Positions 15,814-23,410 of a stretch of DNA of 40,424 nt are shown piece after piece. Positions within the stretch are counted from its first letter, which is position 1; every line of letters begins with the position of its first letter. The notes beneath the pieces were generated by a model that was given only the letters and a program-made list of their open reading frames with translations, searched no databases and was not told where the DNA came from. Source of the stretch: Leptolyngbya sp. DLM2.Bin15 (GTDB lineage Bacteria; Cyanobacteriota; Cyanobacteriia; RECH01); assembly GCA_007694125.1 (NCBI GenBank), contig RECH01000230.1, forward strand, positions 1 to 40,424, written 5' to 3'. The translations under genes were made by a program, and so were the position numbers.

Positions 15814-17595
15814 ATGGAGTCGCTGAACAATCTACCGAATAATTCTGATTCAGACCAGGGTCATCACCCTGATCAAGTTTTGGCTAAGATGAGCCAAGAC
15901 TTGCAGCAGCTACAGCAAAGCTTAGTGGTTCAACTGAGCCAAGATGTAAGCCGACTTCAAACCGAGAAGTCGAAGCTGATGAACGATATTGACGCGCTGC
16001 AGTCTCGGCGGCAAGATCTAACCACCCATCAAGAGGCCACGCTATCTCAGCAGCAAGTTGCTCAGCAGCAGATTTGGGCTTCGCAAATGGCCCAAGCGAT
16101 CGCCGATCATCTCCAAACCTTGATGGTACATCGCCTCAGCGAGATGCACCAAGAGCCCGATCGCTCTGAGCCAGCGCCAACCCTAGCCGATCACCCCAGT
16201 ACGCCAGCTAGCCAGGATGACGCTACCTATCGGGTGCTTAACTCCTTAGATACCAGCCTCAACCAGACCCTCACCTCCGTCAAACGCGACCTGAGCAGCT
16301 ATCAAAGCTCCCTATCCCAACAGCTCAATCGGATGCAAACGATGCAGCAGCAGGGAGAAGCTATTTTAGAGGTGCTGGTGAGCCGTCTCAATCAACAGCT
16401 TCAAGAGGAAGTGCGGCGATCGCAGGTGCGTCCCGCCGACCAAAACGGCTATATGGGATCCTCTCCCAACCCCTGGAGTTCATCTCCCCCACCGGAGGGT
16501 GGTGTGGCCACCGCCCATCGTAATGGCTCTCCCCCACCCATGGCAGCTCCTGCTCCATCCAAGCCGCCGGCTCAAGCGCTTTCCTCGTTCCAACTGGGCC
16601 TGATTATGGTGCTGGGGTCTACCCTGGCGCTTTCGCTACACAACGTGGTGGTGGGCATCATTGGCAACGAAAGCAGCATTTTCAACATTTGGTCCCTGGG
16701 CGGATTTATTAGCCTGTCTAGCCTAGGCAACTCGATTTTGGTGCTGCTGATTCGCATGTTGATTGTGGTGCCGCTGATGGCGTTGATTGCCATGGTGATC
16801 TACCCCAAGACTTGGAGTGAAATTAAGGGCTTTTGCCTTTCTCAAGATTATGGATTGATGCGTAGTGTGGTGGGCAGCGGCTTCTTCCTCTTCCTATCGC
16901 AGGTCTTAATCTATATTTCCATTGCCGGTGTGGGGCCGGGCGTTGCGGTGACGATTCTATTCATGTACCCCATCATTACCGCGCCCCTCGCCTGGATATT
17001 TTTTGGCGATCGCCCCAGTTGGCTGCGCGTTGTGGTGATGATCGCTATTTTCCTGGGTGTTGTGCTCACCAGTTGGCCAAGGCTTGTTGGCACGGGTGAA
17101 CTATCAGTCTGGGGCATTGGCACGGCGATTATTTCCGGCATCGCCTTTGCCTTTTACCTAATTGCCATGCAGATTAGCTTCCGAAAACTGCATCCGGTGC
17201 CGGTCAGCGTCATCCAGTTTTTTACCATTTTTGTCTTAACCTGCCTCAGCCTGATTGTGCTACCGCTCACCAGTCCCATTACAGGGTTTGACTATGGTCT
17301 ATCCCTCAACCCCCAAGGACGGGTAGGACTCTTGGCCAGCGGCTTTATCTTGGGAGCCTTGACCTTAGTGGGCTACTTGATGAACAACTATGGCGTGCGC
17401 TATATGGGGGCGGCGCGGGCGTCGATTATTGCGTCTAGCGGGCCGGTGTTGACGGCTCTCCTGGCCTTTTTGATTACGCCGGGGCCCCGCACGGACTTAG
17501 CAATGGTGCAAATTATTGGGGTGTTGATTGTCACGATTGGGGTGACGGCGATGAATTTTGAAAAGATGGTGATGCAACGCCCCAAAAAATCCTAG
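15814..17595 (+). CDS. DMT/EamA-type transporter fused to an N-terminal coiled-coil domain
   Basis: The product has 593 residues. Residues 1 to about 210 are hydrophilic and Gln/Ser/Leu-rich with strong heptad character (MSQDLQQLQQSLVVQLSQDVSRLQTEKSKL; SLSQQLNRMQTMQQQGEAILEVLVSRL). A Pro/Ser linker follows at about 210-255. The C-terminal 340 residues contain about ten membrane helices with EamA-like features: GPGVAVTILFMYPIITAPLAWIFFGDRPS and YMGAARASIIASSGPVLTALLAF. EamA proteins export metabolites; the substrate is unknown. The large cytoplasmic coiled coil is not part of the usual DMT transporter. The 110-bp repeat copy B starts 10 bp after the stop. Confidence 0.82.
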   Translation: MESLNNLPNNSDSDQGHHPDQVLAKMSQDLQQLQQSLVVQLSQDVSRLQTEKSKLMNDIDALQSRRQDLTTHQEATLSQQQVAQQQIWASQMAQAIADHLQTLMVHRLSEMHQEPDRSEPAPTLADHPSTPASQDDATYRVLNSLDTSLNQTLTSVKRDLSSYQSSLSQQLNRMQTMQQQGEAILEVLVSRLNQQLQEEVRRSQVRPADQNGYMGSSPNPWSSSPPPEGGVATAHRNGSPPPMAAPAPSKPPAQALSSFQLGLIMVLGSTLALSLHNVVVGIIGNESSIFNIWSLGGFISLSSLGNSILVLLIRMLIVVPLMALIAMVIYPKTWSEIKGFCLSQDYGLMRSVVGSGFFLFLSQVLIYISIAGVGPGVAVTILFMYPIITAPLAWIFFGDRPSWLRVVVMIAIFLGVVLTSWPRLVGTGELSVWGIGTAIISGIAFAFYLIAMQISFRKLHPVPVSVIQFFTIFVLTCLSLIVLPLTSPITGFDYGLSLNPQGRVGLLASGFILGALTLVGYLMNNYGVRYMGAARASIIASSGPVLTALLAFLITPGPRTDLAMVQIIGVLIVTIGVTAMNFEKMVMQRPKKS

Positions 17596-17605
17596 CCCGA
17601 TATTC

Positions 17606-17715
17606 CTAGTACCGGAAGACAGAAGAACGAAAACAGAAGAACGAAAAGGAATCCAGGACATATGAGGTTTCCCGCCTCAGCAAATAGGCGGGTCACGTCC
17701 GCCTCAGAGTACTAG
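17606..17715 (+). repeat. 110-bp dispersed repeat, copy B
   Basis: It runs from CTAGTACCGGAAGACAGAAG to CAGAGTACTAG. It contains the ACAGAAGAACGA doublet, then CCCGCCT/AGGCGGG, a clean 7-bp hairpin, with an alternative GGCGG/CCGCC pairing downstream. It lies between the convergent transporter and glutaminase genes, 10 bp past the transporter stop and 10 bp from the glutaminase stop. Confidence 0.9.
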
Positions 17716-17725
17716 TTCAATCTTT

Positions 17726-18637
17726 CTAGCCAAACACATTCAGATCTGCTTGGGCGGCCAACTGGCGTAGAAACCAAAGGCTGGCCGCGGAGTTGCCGAT
17801 CGCATCTAGGGCCGGGCTATAGCAAGCGATCGCTCCCTGACGAGGCACCAGAGCCAACACCGCACCGCTCACCCCCGACTTGGCAGGCAGACCCACCTCT
17901 ACGGCAAACCGTCCAGAATATTGGTATAGCCCGCAGGTCATCATCAAGGCAGTGACCAGTTGCCGATGGCGAGGGGCGATCGCTCCCGCCACCAGCAGCA
18001 AACCCAACTGGGCTAGGTCAGACACTGTGCCCGACAGGCAGCAAAGCTGCTCATACACATCCAGCGCCTCGGCGGCGGCGGTGCCGAGGTGATCCGTCAC
18101 GTCTAAATAACGGGCGATCGCTTGGTTCTGTTCATTGGGGCGATCGCGGACAGAGGCCAGAATTGTTTCATCTAAAGCCAGATGGGTCTGAGCCTGGTCA
18201 TTCAGCCATTGGCAAAGGCGATGGCAGCGTTCATGGGGCGTAGCGCCTGGCAAACGACTGCAGAGGGCGATCGCCCCACTGTTGATCATGGGATTGCGCG
18301 GAAATCCCCGATCGGCTTCGAGCTGCTCTAGGGAATTGTAGGCATAATCTGAAGGCTGAATCCCCACACTGCGCAACACCGACTCTGCCCCAACCTGCTC
18401 TAGGGCATAGAGCATGATGAATGGCTTAATCACGCTCATCAACGCAAACGGCAGGGGGCGATCGCCTACTTGTATAGTCTGTCCTGTGATCGTCAACAGG
18501 TGAACGGAAAATCCCGATGGATTAGCCTGCCCCAACGCAGGAATATAGGTGGGTAATTGACCCGACTGCGTATGCTGCTGGGCGTTCGCCGCCAAAGACT
18601 CAAGTGCATCTACCGAAACCAAATCTAATGGAATCAC
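17726..18637 (-). CDS. glsA: Glutaminase A
   Basis: The 303-residue serine-dependent beta-lactamase-fold glutaminase hydrolyses L-glutamine to glutamate and ammonia. The nucleophile motif SxxK is present as SVIK (residues 68-71), though the usual QSISK context is changed to MSVIK. Conserved INSGAIALC, the Tyr in VYEQLCCLSGT, CGLYQYSGRFA and VGLPAKSGVSG follow. The length is normal. No signal peptide is seen, so it is cytoplasmic. It is adjacent to prmA on the same strand but 131 bp away, with a hairpin between. Confidence 0.9.
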   Translation of the reverse strand: MIPLDLVSVDALESLAANAQQHTQSGQLPTYIPALGQANPSGFSVHLLTITGQTIQVGDRPLPFALMSVIKPFIMLYALEQVGAESVLRSVGIQPSDYAYNSLEQLEADRGFPRNPMINSGAIALCSRLPGATPHERCHRLCQWLNDQAQTHLALDETILASVRDRPNEQNQAIARYLDVTDHLGTAAAEALDVYEQLCCLSGTVSDLAQLGLLLVAGAIAPRHRQLVTALMMTCGLYQYSGRFAVEVGLPAKSGVSGAVLALVPRQGAIACYSPALDAIGNSAASLWFLRQLAAQADLNVFG

Positions 18638-18716
18638 AGTTGCCCTTTCCTAATTGGTTTTGCTAAGTAGGTGGACTCAATTAGCTGAAGTTAATCAGTT
18701 GCCGGGTTTCGACGTC

Positions 18717-18746
18717 GCTCAACCCTCTTCTCATGAGGGTTTGAGC
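18717..18746 (-). terminator. Hairpin downstream of prmA
   Basis: GCTCAACCCTC pairs with GAGGGTTTGAGC with one bulged base and a 7-nt loop. It lies just past the prmA stop codon on the minus strand. No T-run follows on that strand, so termination would be weak or factor-assisted. Confidence 0.4.
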
Positions 18747-18768
18747 ATTGGAGCAGGGAAACCTGGAT

Positions 18769-19677
18769 CTACGAGCGGCGAATGTTCAAACAACACCAGT
18801 CCTTGCGCCGCCAAAGCGTTGCCACAATCCAGCCATGCTGCTCTAAGGTATCGGCAACGGGCTTGGCTTGCTCAATCAGCAAACCGCTCAGCACTGCCCA
18901 TGTGCTTGGCTTGGCAATGTCTCCCATCATAGGAATCAAATCGAGGATCACCTCGGCCAAGATGTTGCACAAAATGCCATCCACCGGCTCCGTCAATTGC
19001 TCAACTAAGTCCGCCAAGCTGCCTTTTTGCACCATCAGCTGATGCTTGGAAATGTTGTTCATATCTCGATTGGTGCGCGTCGAGCGTACGGCCAAGGGAT
19101 CGGTATCGACCGCGTAGATCTGGGCCGCTCCCATCAAAGCCGCCGCAATCGACAGGATGCCCGACCCGCAGCCAATGTCAGCAATCACCAAATTGTCACC
19201 ACCTTCGGGCGTGGTAGCGGTAGCGCCCAAGCGCATTTCCAACGCTTCTAAACAAAGCTGAGTGGTGGCGTGGGCACCGGTGCCAAAGGCAGCCCCAGGA
19301 TCTAGCTGGAGAATTAGGCGATCGCTGTCGGTGGGGGGCTCTATCCAGGATGGATTGATTAAGAGGCGATCGCCAATTTCCTGGGGATGCCAATAGGTTT
19401 TCCAACTGCTGGCCCAGTCTTCTTCATCAATCAGTTGCCAGCGCACCGTGGGCGTGGGCAAACTGGCAAAGGTGGCATCTTGCTGCAGCCAAATGGACAG
19501 GGCAGATAGGTCTAAGAGCTGGGCTTCCAACTGAGGCAAATAGGCTTTCATCAAGCAGTTGCTGCCGTTGGTTTCACTAGATGTACCCCGGCACCCAAAC
19601 TTTTCTAGCCGCCAGAAGACGAGCTCCTCGGCATTTGCATCGCATAAAACTTGGATTTCCCACCAGCTATTGACCAA
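18769..19677 (-). CDS. prmA: Ribosomal protein L11 methyltransferase PrmA
   Basis: The 302-residue protein starts at TTG and reads [24 protein letters not shown], the usual PrmA N-terminal L11-recognition domain. The SAM-binding motif [21 protein letters not shown], then [10 protein letters not shown] and the catalytic-loop sequence [13 protein letters not shown], complete the methyltransferase domain. PrmA trimethylates ribosomal protein L11. serA lies upstream on the same strand after about 230 bp. Confidence 0.92.
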   Translation of the reverse strand: MVNSWWEIQVLCDANAEELVFWRLEKFGCRGTSSETNGSNCLMKAYLPQLEAQLLDLSALSIWLQQDATFASLPTPTVRWQLIDEEDWASSWKTYWHPQEIGDRLLINPSWIEPPTDSDRLILQLDPGAAFGTGAHATTQLCLEALEMRLGATATTPEGGDNLVIADIGCGSGILSIAAALMGAAQIYAVDTDPLAVRSTRTNRDMNNISKHQLMVQKGSLADLVEQLTEPVDGILCNILAEVILDLIPMMGDIAKPSTWAVLSGLLIEQAKPVADTLEQHGWIVATLWRRKDWCCLNIRRS

Positions 19678-19909
19678 GACAACCGTCCCTCATATTGGAT
19701 GATGAAACTGCCCTCTACCCCATGATGATGCTCAGAACCCACCTCACAGAGTAGGGGGTAATCCAGCCCTTAAGGCTAATCCTGTGGCCGATCTTAATGA
19801 TTGGGGCTCACCTATGCGCCACCGCAGTGCTCCCAACCGACCGACCTAAGAAGCGATCGCCCTGCCATCAGCCCATCTGAGCCTGCATCGAGAGCGATCG
19901 CTCCGAGTT

Positions 19910-21502
19910 CTAGGTATTGGCACCCAAGGCCACGGTGTAGGCCTCGCGGATGCCTGGCACCTTGGTGATCTCCGCCAAAATTCCGTCCGGCAGGGGATCA
20001 TCAATGCTCAAGACCATCACCGCATCACCACGGACAATCTTTCGTCCCACCTGCATACTGGCAATGTTGACATTGAAGCTGCCCAGGAGGGAGCCAATTT
20101 TGCCAATAATGCCCGGCATATCGCGGTGTAGGGTGAATAGCATATAGCGATTGGGCGGCACATTCACCGGGAAGCCATCAATGCTGGTGATCCGGATTTC
20201 GCCGTCACCCAAGATAGCCCCGGTGACGGAATGGCTGCCCATGGAACCCTTGGCTTCCAGCATCAGCGATCCCGTGTAGTCTTTCACCGACGCATCTCGG
20301 GTTTCGATGACGTGAATCCCCCGTTCCTTGGCTTCGATGGTAGCGTTTACATAGTTCACCCGCTCTTGCAGCGCATGGGAGAGCAAACCCTTAAGGGCCG
20401 CAATCACCAAAGGCTGACTTTCATTGACCGCTAGGTCACCCTGCAGACGAATGTTGAGCGACTCGATGCGTCCGCCCGCCATTTGACTGACCAAGTTGCC
20501 CAAGGTTTCTGCCAAGGCCAAGTAGGGACGCAGTTTTTCCAAGAGATCAGGACGCAAGCCAGGAATGTTCACCGCTGAGCGTGCCGGCAGCCCCAGCAAC
20601 ACATCCCGAATTTGCTCCGCCACGTCAATAGCAACGTTCACCTGAGCTTCTTCCGTCGATGCGCCTAGGTGCGGCGTCAGAATGATCTCGGTACCCAGAT
20701 CCCGCAACGGCGATTCACCCAAGGGTTCTTCTTCATAGACATCCAGAGCAGCCCCGGCAATCTTGCCCTGCTTCAGAGCTTCTGCCAATGCCAACTCATC
20801 GATAATGCCGCCGCGAGCGCAGTTGATGATCCGGGCCGTGGGTTTCATCTTATCCAGCATCTCTGCATTGATGAGATGATAGGTCTCGGGCGTTTTGGGC
20901 AAATGCAGGGTGATGTAGTCAGAGTCTTGGATGAGCAAATCTAGCTCCACCAACTGGCAGCCAATTTGCTCCGCCCGCTCCATGGACAGGAATGGATCGT
21001 AGGCCAACAGGCGCATCCCCATAGCCCGGGCGATCGTGGCAACGTGGGAGCCAATTTTACCAAGCCCCACCACACCTAAGGTTTTCTTATAGACCTCCAC
21101 CCCAGTGAACCGCTTGCGATCCCACTGGTTTGCCTTGAGGGATTGGTTGGCATCGGGGATATGGCGAGACAGGGACAACATCATGGCCACCGCATGTTCT
21201 GCAGCGGCAACCGTATTGCCTTCGGGGGAATTGACGACGATGATCCCGCGTCGTGTAGCCGCCTGCACGTCTACGTTATCAACGCCAACCCCAGCCCGAC
21301 CGATGATTTTGAGCTGAGATCCTGCCTCAATCACCTCTTTCGTCACGCGGGTACCCGACCGGATCATCAGGGCGTCGTACTCCGGAATGCAGTGAATCAG
21401 CTCATCAACCGATAGCTTGGTTTGGACATCAACCTGAGCGACCTGAGACAAAATATCAATTCCGACTTTATCAATCGGATCAGAAACGAGAACCTTTGGC
21501 AT
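19910..21502 (-). CDS. serA: D-3-phosphoglycerate dehydrogenase SerA
   Basis: The 530-residue enzyme catalyses the first step of serine synthesis from 3-phosphoglycerate. The start is set at ATG 21502 (MPKVLVSDPIDKVGIDIL), where the family begins; the ORF-track start adds nine unlikely residues. The NAD-binding GLGKIGSHVATIARAMG, INCARGGIIDE and LTPHLGASTEEAQ (catalytic His) are present. An intervening domain and a C-terminal ACT domain (YMLFTLHRDMPGIIGKIGSLLG) follow, as in long-form SerA. The ACT domain usually gives serine feedback control. Confidence 0.95.
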   Translation of the reverse strand: MPKVLVSDPIDKVGIDILSQVAQVDVQTKLSVDELIHCIPEYDALMIRSGTRVTKEVIEAGSQLKIIGRAGVGVDNVDVQAATRRGIIVVNSPEGNTVAAAEHAVAMMLSLSRHIPDANQSLKANQWDRKRFTGVEVYKKTLGVVGLGKIGSHVATIARAMGMRLLAYDPFLSMERAEQIGCQLVELDLLIQDSDYITLHLPKTPETYHLINAEMLDKMKPTARIINCARGGIIDELALAEALKQGKIAGAALDVYEEEPLGESPLRDLGTEIILTPHLGASTEEAQVNVAIDVAEQIRDVLLGLPARSAVNIPGLRPDLLEKLRPYLALAETLGNLVSQMAGGRIESLNIRLQGDLAVNESQPLVIAALKGLLSHALQERVNYVNATIEAKERGIHVIETRDASVKDYTGSLMLEAKGSMGSHSVTGAILGDGEIRITSIDGFPVNVPPNRYMLFTLHRDMPGIIGKIGSLLGSFNVNIASMQVGRKIVRGDAVMVLSIDDPLPDGILAEITKVPGIREAYTVALGANT

Positions 21503-21536
21503 GATCAGCAGATATGTTGAGTAACACAAACAACCT

Positions 21537-21562
21537 CAAAGTGGAGCGATCGCACCACTTTG
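21537..21562. promoter_or_regulatory. Hairpin/palindrome with HIP1 core upstream of serA
   Basis: CAAAGTGG and CCACTTTG form an 8-bp perfect stem. The enclosed AGCGATCGCA contains HIP1, which can extend the stem to a GATC tetraloop. It is centred about 47 bp upstream of the serA start, so it would fall in the leader or promoter. Confidence 0.4.
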
Positions 21563-21840
21563 CTTAAATACGGAGTGGCGACTGAGGCATACAGAAGCAA
21601 TGCGGGAGCAACGAGGGCAAAAACCACTCAAGACCCTATGCGGCTGCACATCAGTCTGAATGGTGCAAAACTTTTGTGGCACTGTGGGAGCAGACAACAA
21701 CTAGAAATCGCCCAAGTGTCAATTCTACTGGGTTTTGTCCAGCTTCTAAACCGAATTCCAAGAGTTTTCCATAGTATAGAGAGCATACGGAGCTTCAAAC
21801 TTGATTGACGGATAAAACGTCTGCAATCCTCATGCCCTGG

Positions 21841-21941
21841 TGGGGTGGCTTAGCGCTAGCCTAACCCAGTGGACGCTGAGCTGGTGCTGGGTTGCCCGTT
21901 GCCCAACCCCGTCTATGCAAAAAGATGGGTCAGTCAACCAG
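21841..21941 (+). repeat. About 100-bp dispersed repeat, copy 1
   Basis: It matches the reverse complement of 33267-33366. The strongest block is the identical GATGGGTCAGTCAACCAG at its right end, preceded by AGCTGGTGCTGGGTT and TTAGCGctAGCctAACCCA-like blocks. Alignment by eye is nearly gap-free and about 70% identical overall. There is no ORF inside. Confidence 0.75.
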
Positions 21942-22086
21942 GCTGCGCCGTAGATCCATGGGGTCAACCCTGTTGAACCTATGATGGGCAAGATGGTTGA
22001 GCACTACCACTGTTATTAGCAATGTCAGTCATTCTTGATACAAAATTTGATACTCTAGTTCAAATATAGATTTGGGGGCGACTCGC

Positions 22087-23250
22087 GTGACTATACAACT
22101 TGGTAGAGGCAAAACTGCTAGACGGGCCTATGGTATTGATGAAATTGCCCTCGTGCCAGGGACAAGAACTCTGGATCCGTCCCTAGCGGATACAAGCTGG
22201 AGCATGGGCGGCATTGAGCGTGAGATTCCCATCATTGCCAGTGCTATGGACGGCGTGATTGATGTGGGCATGGCGGTCAAGCTCTCTCAGTTGGGAGCCA
22301 TGGGTGTGCTTAACCTAGAAGGCATCCAAACTCGCTACGACGATCCTAACCCCATCCTCGATCGCATCACCTCGGTGGGCAAGGATGAGTTTGTACCCCT
22401 CATGCAAGAACTCTATGCTGAACCCGTCAAGCCAGAGCTGATCAAACGGCGCATTCAGGAAATCAAGTCCCAGGGAGGGATTGCTGCGGTTAGTATTACC
22501 CCAGTCGGTGCCACTCGCTTTGGGGCGGCTATTGCCGAAGCTGGTGCAGATATTGTGTTTGTTCAAGCGACCGTGGTGTCTACGGCTCACCTATCGCCTG
22601 AAGCCGTAACGCCTTTGGATTTAGCTGACTTCTGCCGCGAGATGCCGATGCCTGTGGTGTTGGGCAACTGTGTCACCTATGATGTGACGCTCAACCTGAT
22701 GAAGGCGGGTGCTGCTGGTGTGTTAGTGGGCATTGGCCCTGGCGCTGCCTGCACGTCTCGCGGTGTTTTGGGTGTGGGGGTTCCTCAAGCAACGGCTGTG
22801 GCCGACTGCGCCGCCGCTCGGGATGATTATTTCCAAGAAACAGGGCGCTATGTGCCGGTGATTGCGGATGGTGGTCTGGTGACTGGCGGCGATATCTGCA
22901 AGTGTATTGCCTGCGGTGCCGATGCCGTGATGATTGGCTCTCCCTTTGCTCGGGCCCAGGAAGCACCGGGCCGAGGTTTTCACTGGGGGATGGCCACCCC
23001 TAGCCCCGTTCTACCGCGTGGTACCCGCATTCGTGTGGGCACGACGGGCACGCTAGAACAAATTCTGCGGGGCCCAGCTCAGCTCGATGATGGTACCCAC
23101 AACTTCCTAGGGGCGTTGCAAACCAGCATGGGCACCCTCGGCGCGAAGGACATTCGTGAGATGCAGCAGGTGGAAGTGATCGTGGCACCCTCGCTGCTCA
23201 CGGAAGGTAAGGTCTATCAAAAGGCACAGCAGCTAGGCATGGGTAAGTAA
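22087..23250 (+). CDS. guaB3: GuaB3-type IMP dehydrogenase-related protein (probable GMP reductase)
   Basis: The protein is 387 residues from GTG 22087, chosen because GGGGG lies 8 bases upstream and [25 protein letters not shown] is the family N-terminus. It is a TIM barrel with the catalytic-Cys loop [39 protein letters not shown] and MIGSPFARA. The CBS (Bateman) module of true IMP dehydrogenase is absent. GuaB3 proteins of actinobacteria and cyanobacteria were long annotated as IMP dehydrogenases. A cyanobacterial member has been reported to act as a GMP reductase in guanine-nucleotide recycling. A strong hairpin follows the gene. Confidence 0.88.
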   Translation: MTIQLGRGKTARRAYGIDEIALVPGTRTLDPSLADTSWSMGGIEREIPIIASAMDGVIDVGMAVKLSQLGAMGVLNLEGIQTRYDDPNPILDRITSVGKDEFVPLMQELYAEPVKPELIKRRIQEIKSQGGIAAVSITPVGATRFGAAIAEAGADIVFVQATVVSTAHLSPEAVTPLDLADFCREMPMPVVLGNCVTYDVTLNLMKAGAAGVLVGIGPGAACTSRGVLGVGVPQATAVADCAAARDDYFQETGRYVPVIADGGLVTGGDICKCIACGADAVMIGSPFARAQEAPGRGFHWGMATPSPVLPRGTRIRVGTTGTLEQILRGPAQLDDGTHNFLGALQTSMGTLGAKDIREMQQVEVIVAPSLLTEGKVYQKAQQLGMGK

Positions 23251-23262
23251 TGTGCAACTCTG

Positions 23263-23299
23263 GAGGATACCTGAGTCCAGGCTAGACTTAGGTATCCTC
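23263..23299 (+). terminator. Terminator-like hairpin after guaB3
   Basis: GAGGATACCT pairs with AGGTATCCTC, then GAGTC with GACTT (one G-U), giving a 15-bp stem with a 7-nt loop. It lies 12 bp past the guaB3 stop. The downstream sequence TAGGAGG lacks a T-run. Confidence 0.5.
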
Positions 23300-23317
23300 T
23301 AGGAGGAAAGATATGAA

Positions 23318-23363
23318 GCGATCGCCCTGTTCTACTGAGCCTAGAGTGGTAGAAGGCGATCGC
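23318..23363. promoter_or_regulatory. HIP1-armed hairpin in front of the Rad50-like gene
   Basis: GCGATCGCC then TTCTAC on the left pairs with GTAGAAGGCGATCGC on the right, with a 3-nt bulge. The stem is about 15 bp and uses two HIP1 sites as its outer arms. It ends about 48 bp before the ATPase start. Confidence 0.4.
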
Positions 23364-23410
23364 CCTTCAACATCTGTTCTAGACTAGAAACCACGATGAC
23401 ATGCTAGCCT

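Larger units (their letters stand above)
21503..22086. other. Divergent intergenic region with HIP1 hairpin and dispersed repeat
   Basis: This region lies between serA and guaB3, which diverge. It holds a hairpin at 21537-21562 (CAAAGTGG/CCACTTTG around a HIP1 core) and a repeat at 21841-21941 that recurs at 33267-33366. Two short plus-strand ORFs have no family features. Confidence 0.5.
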
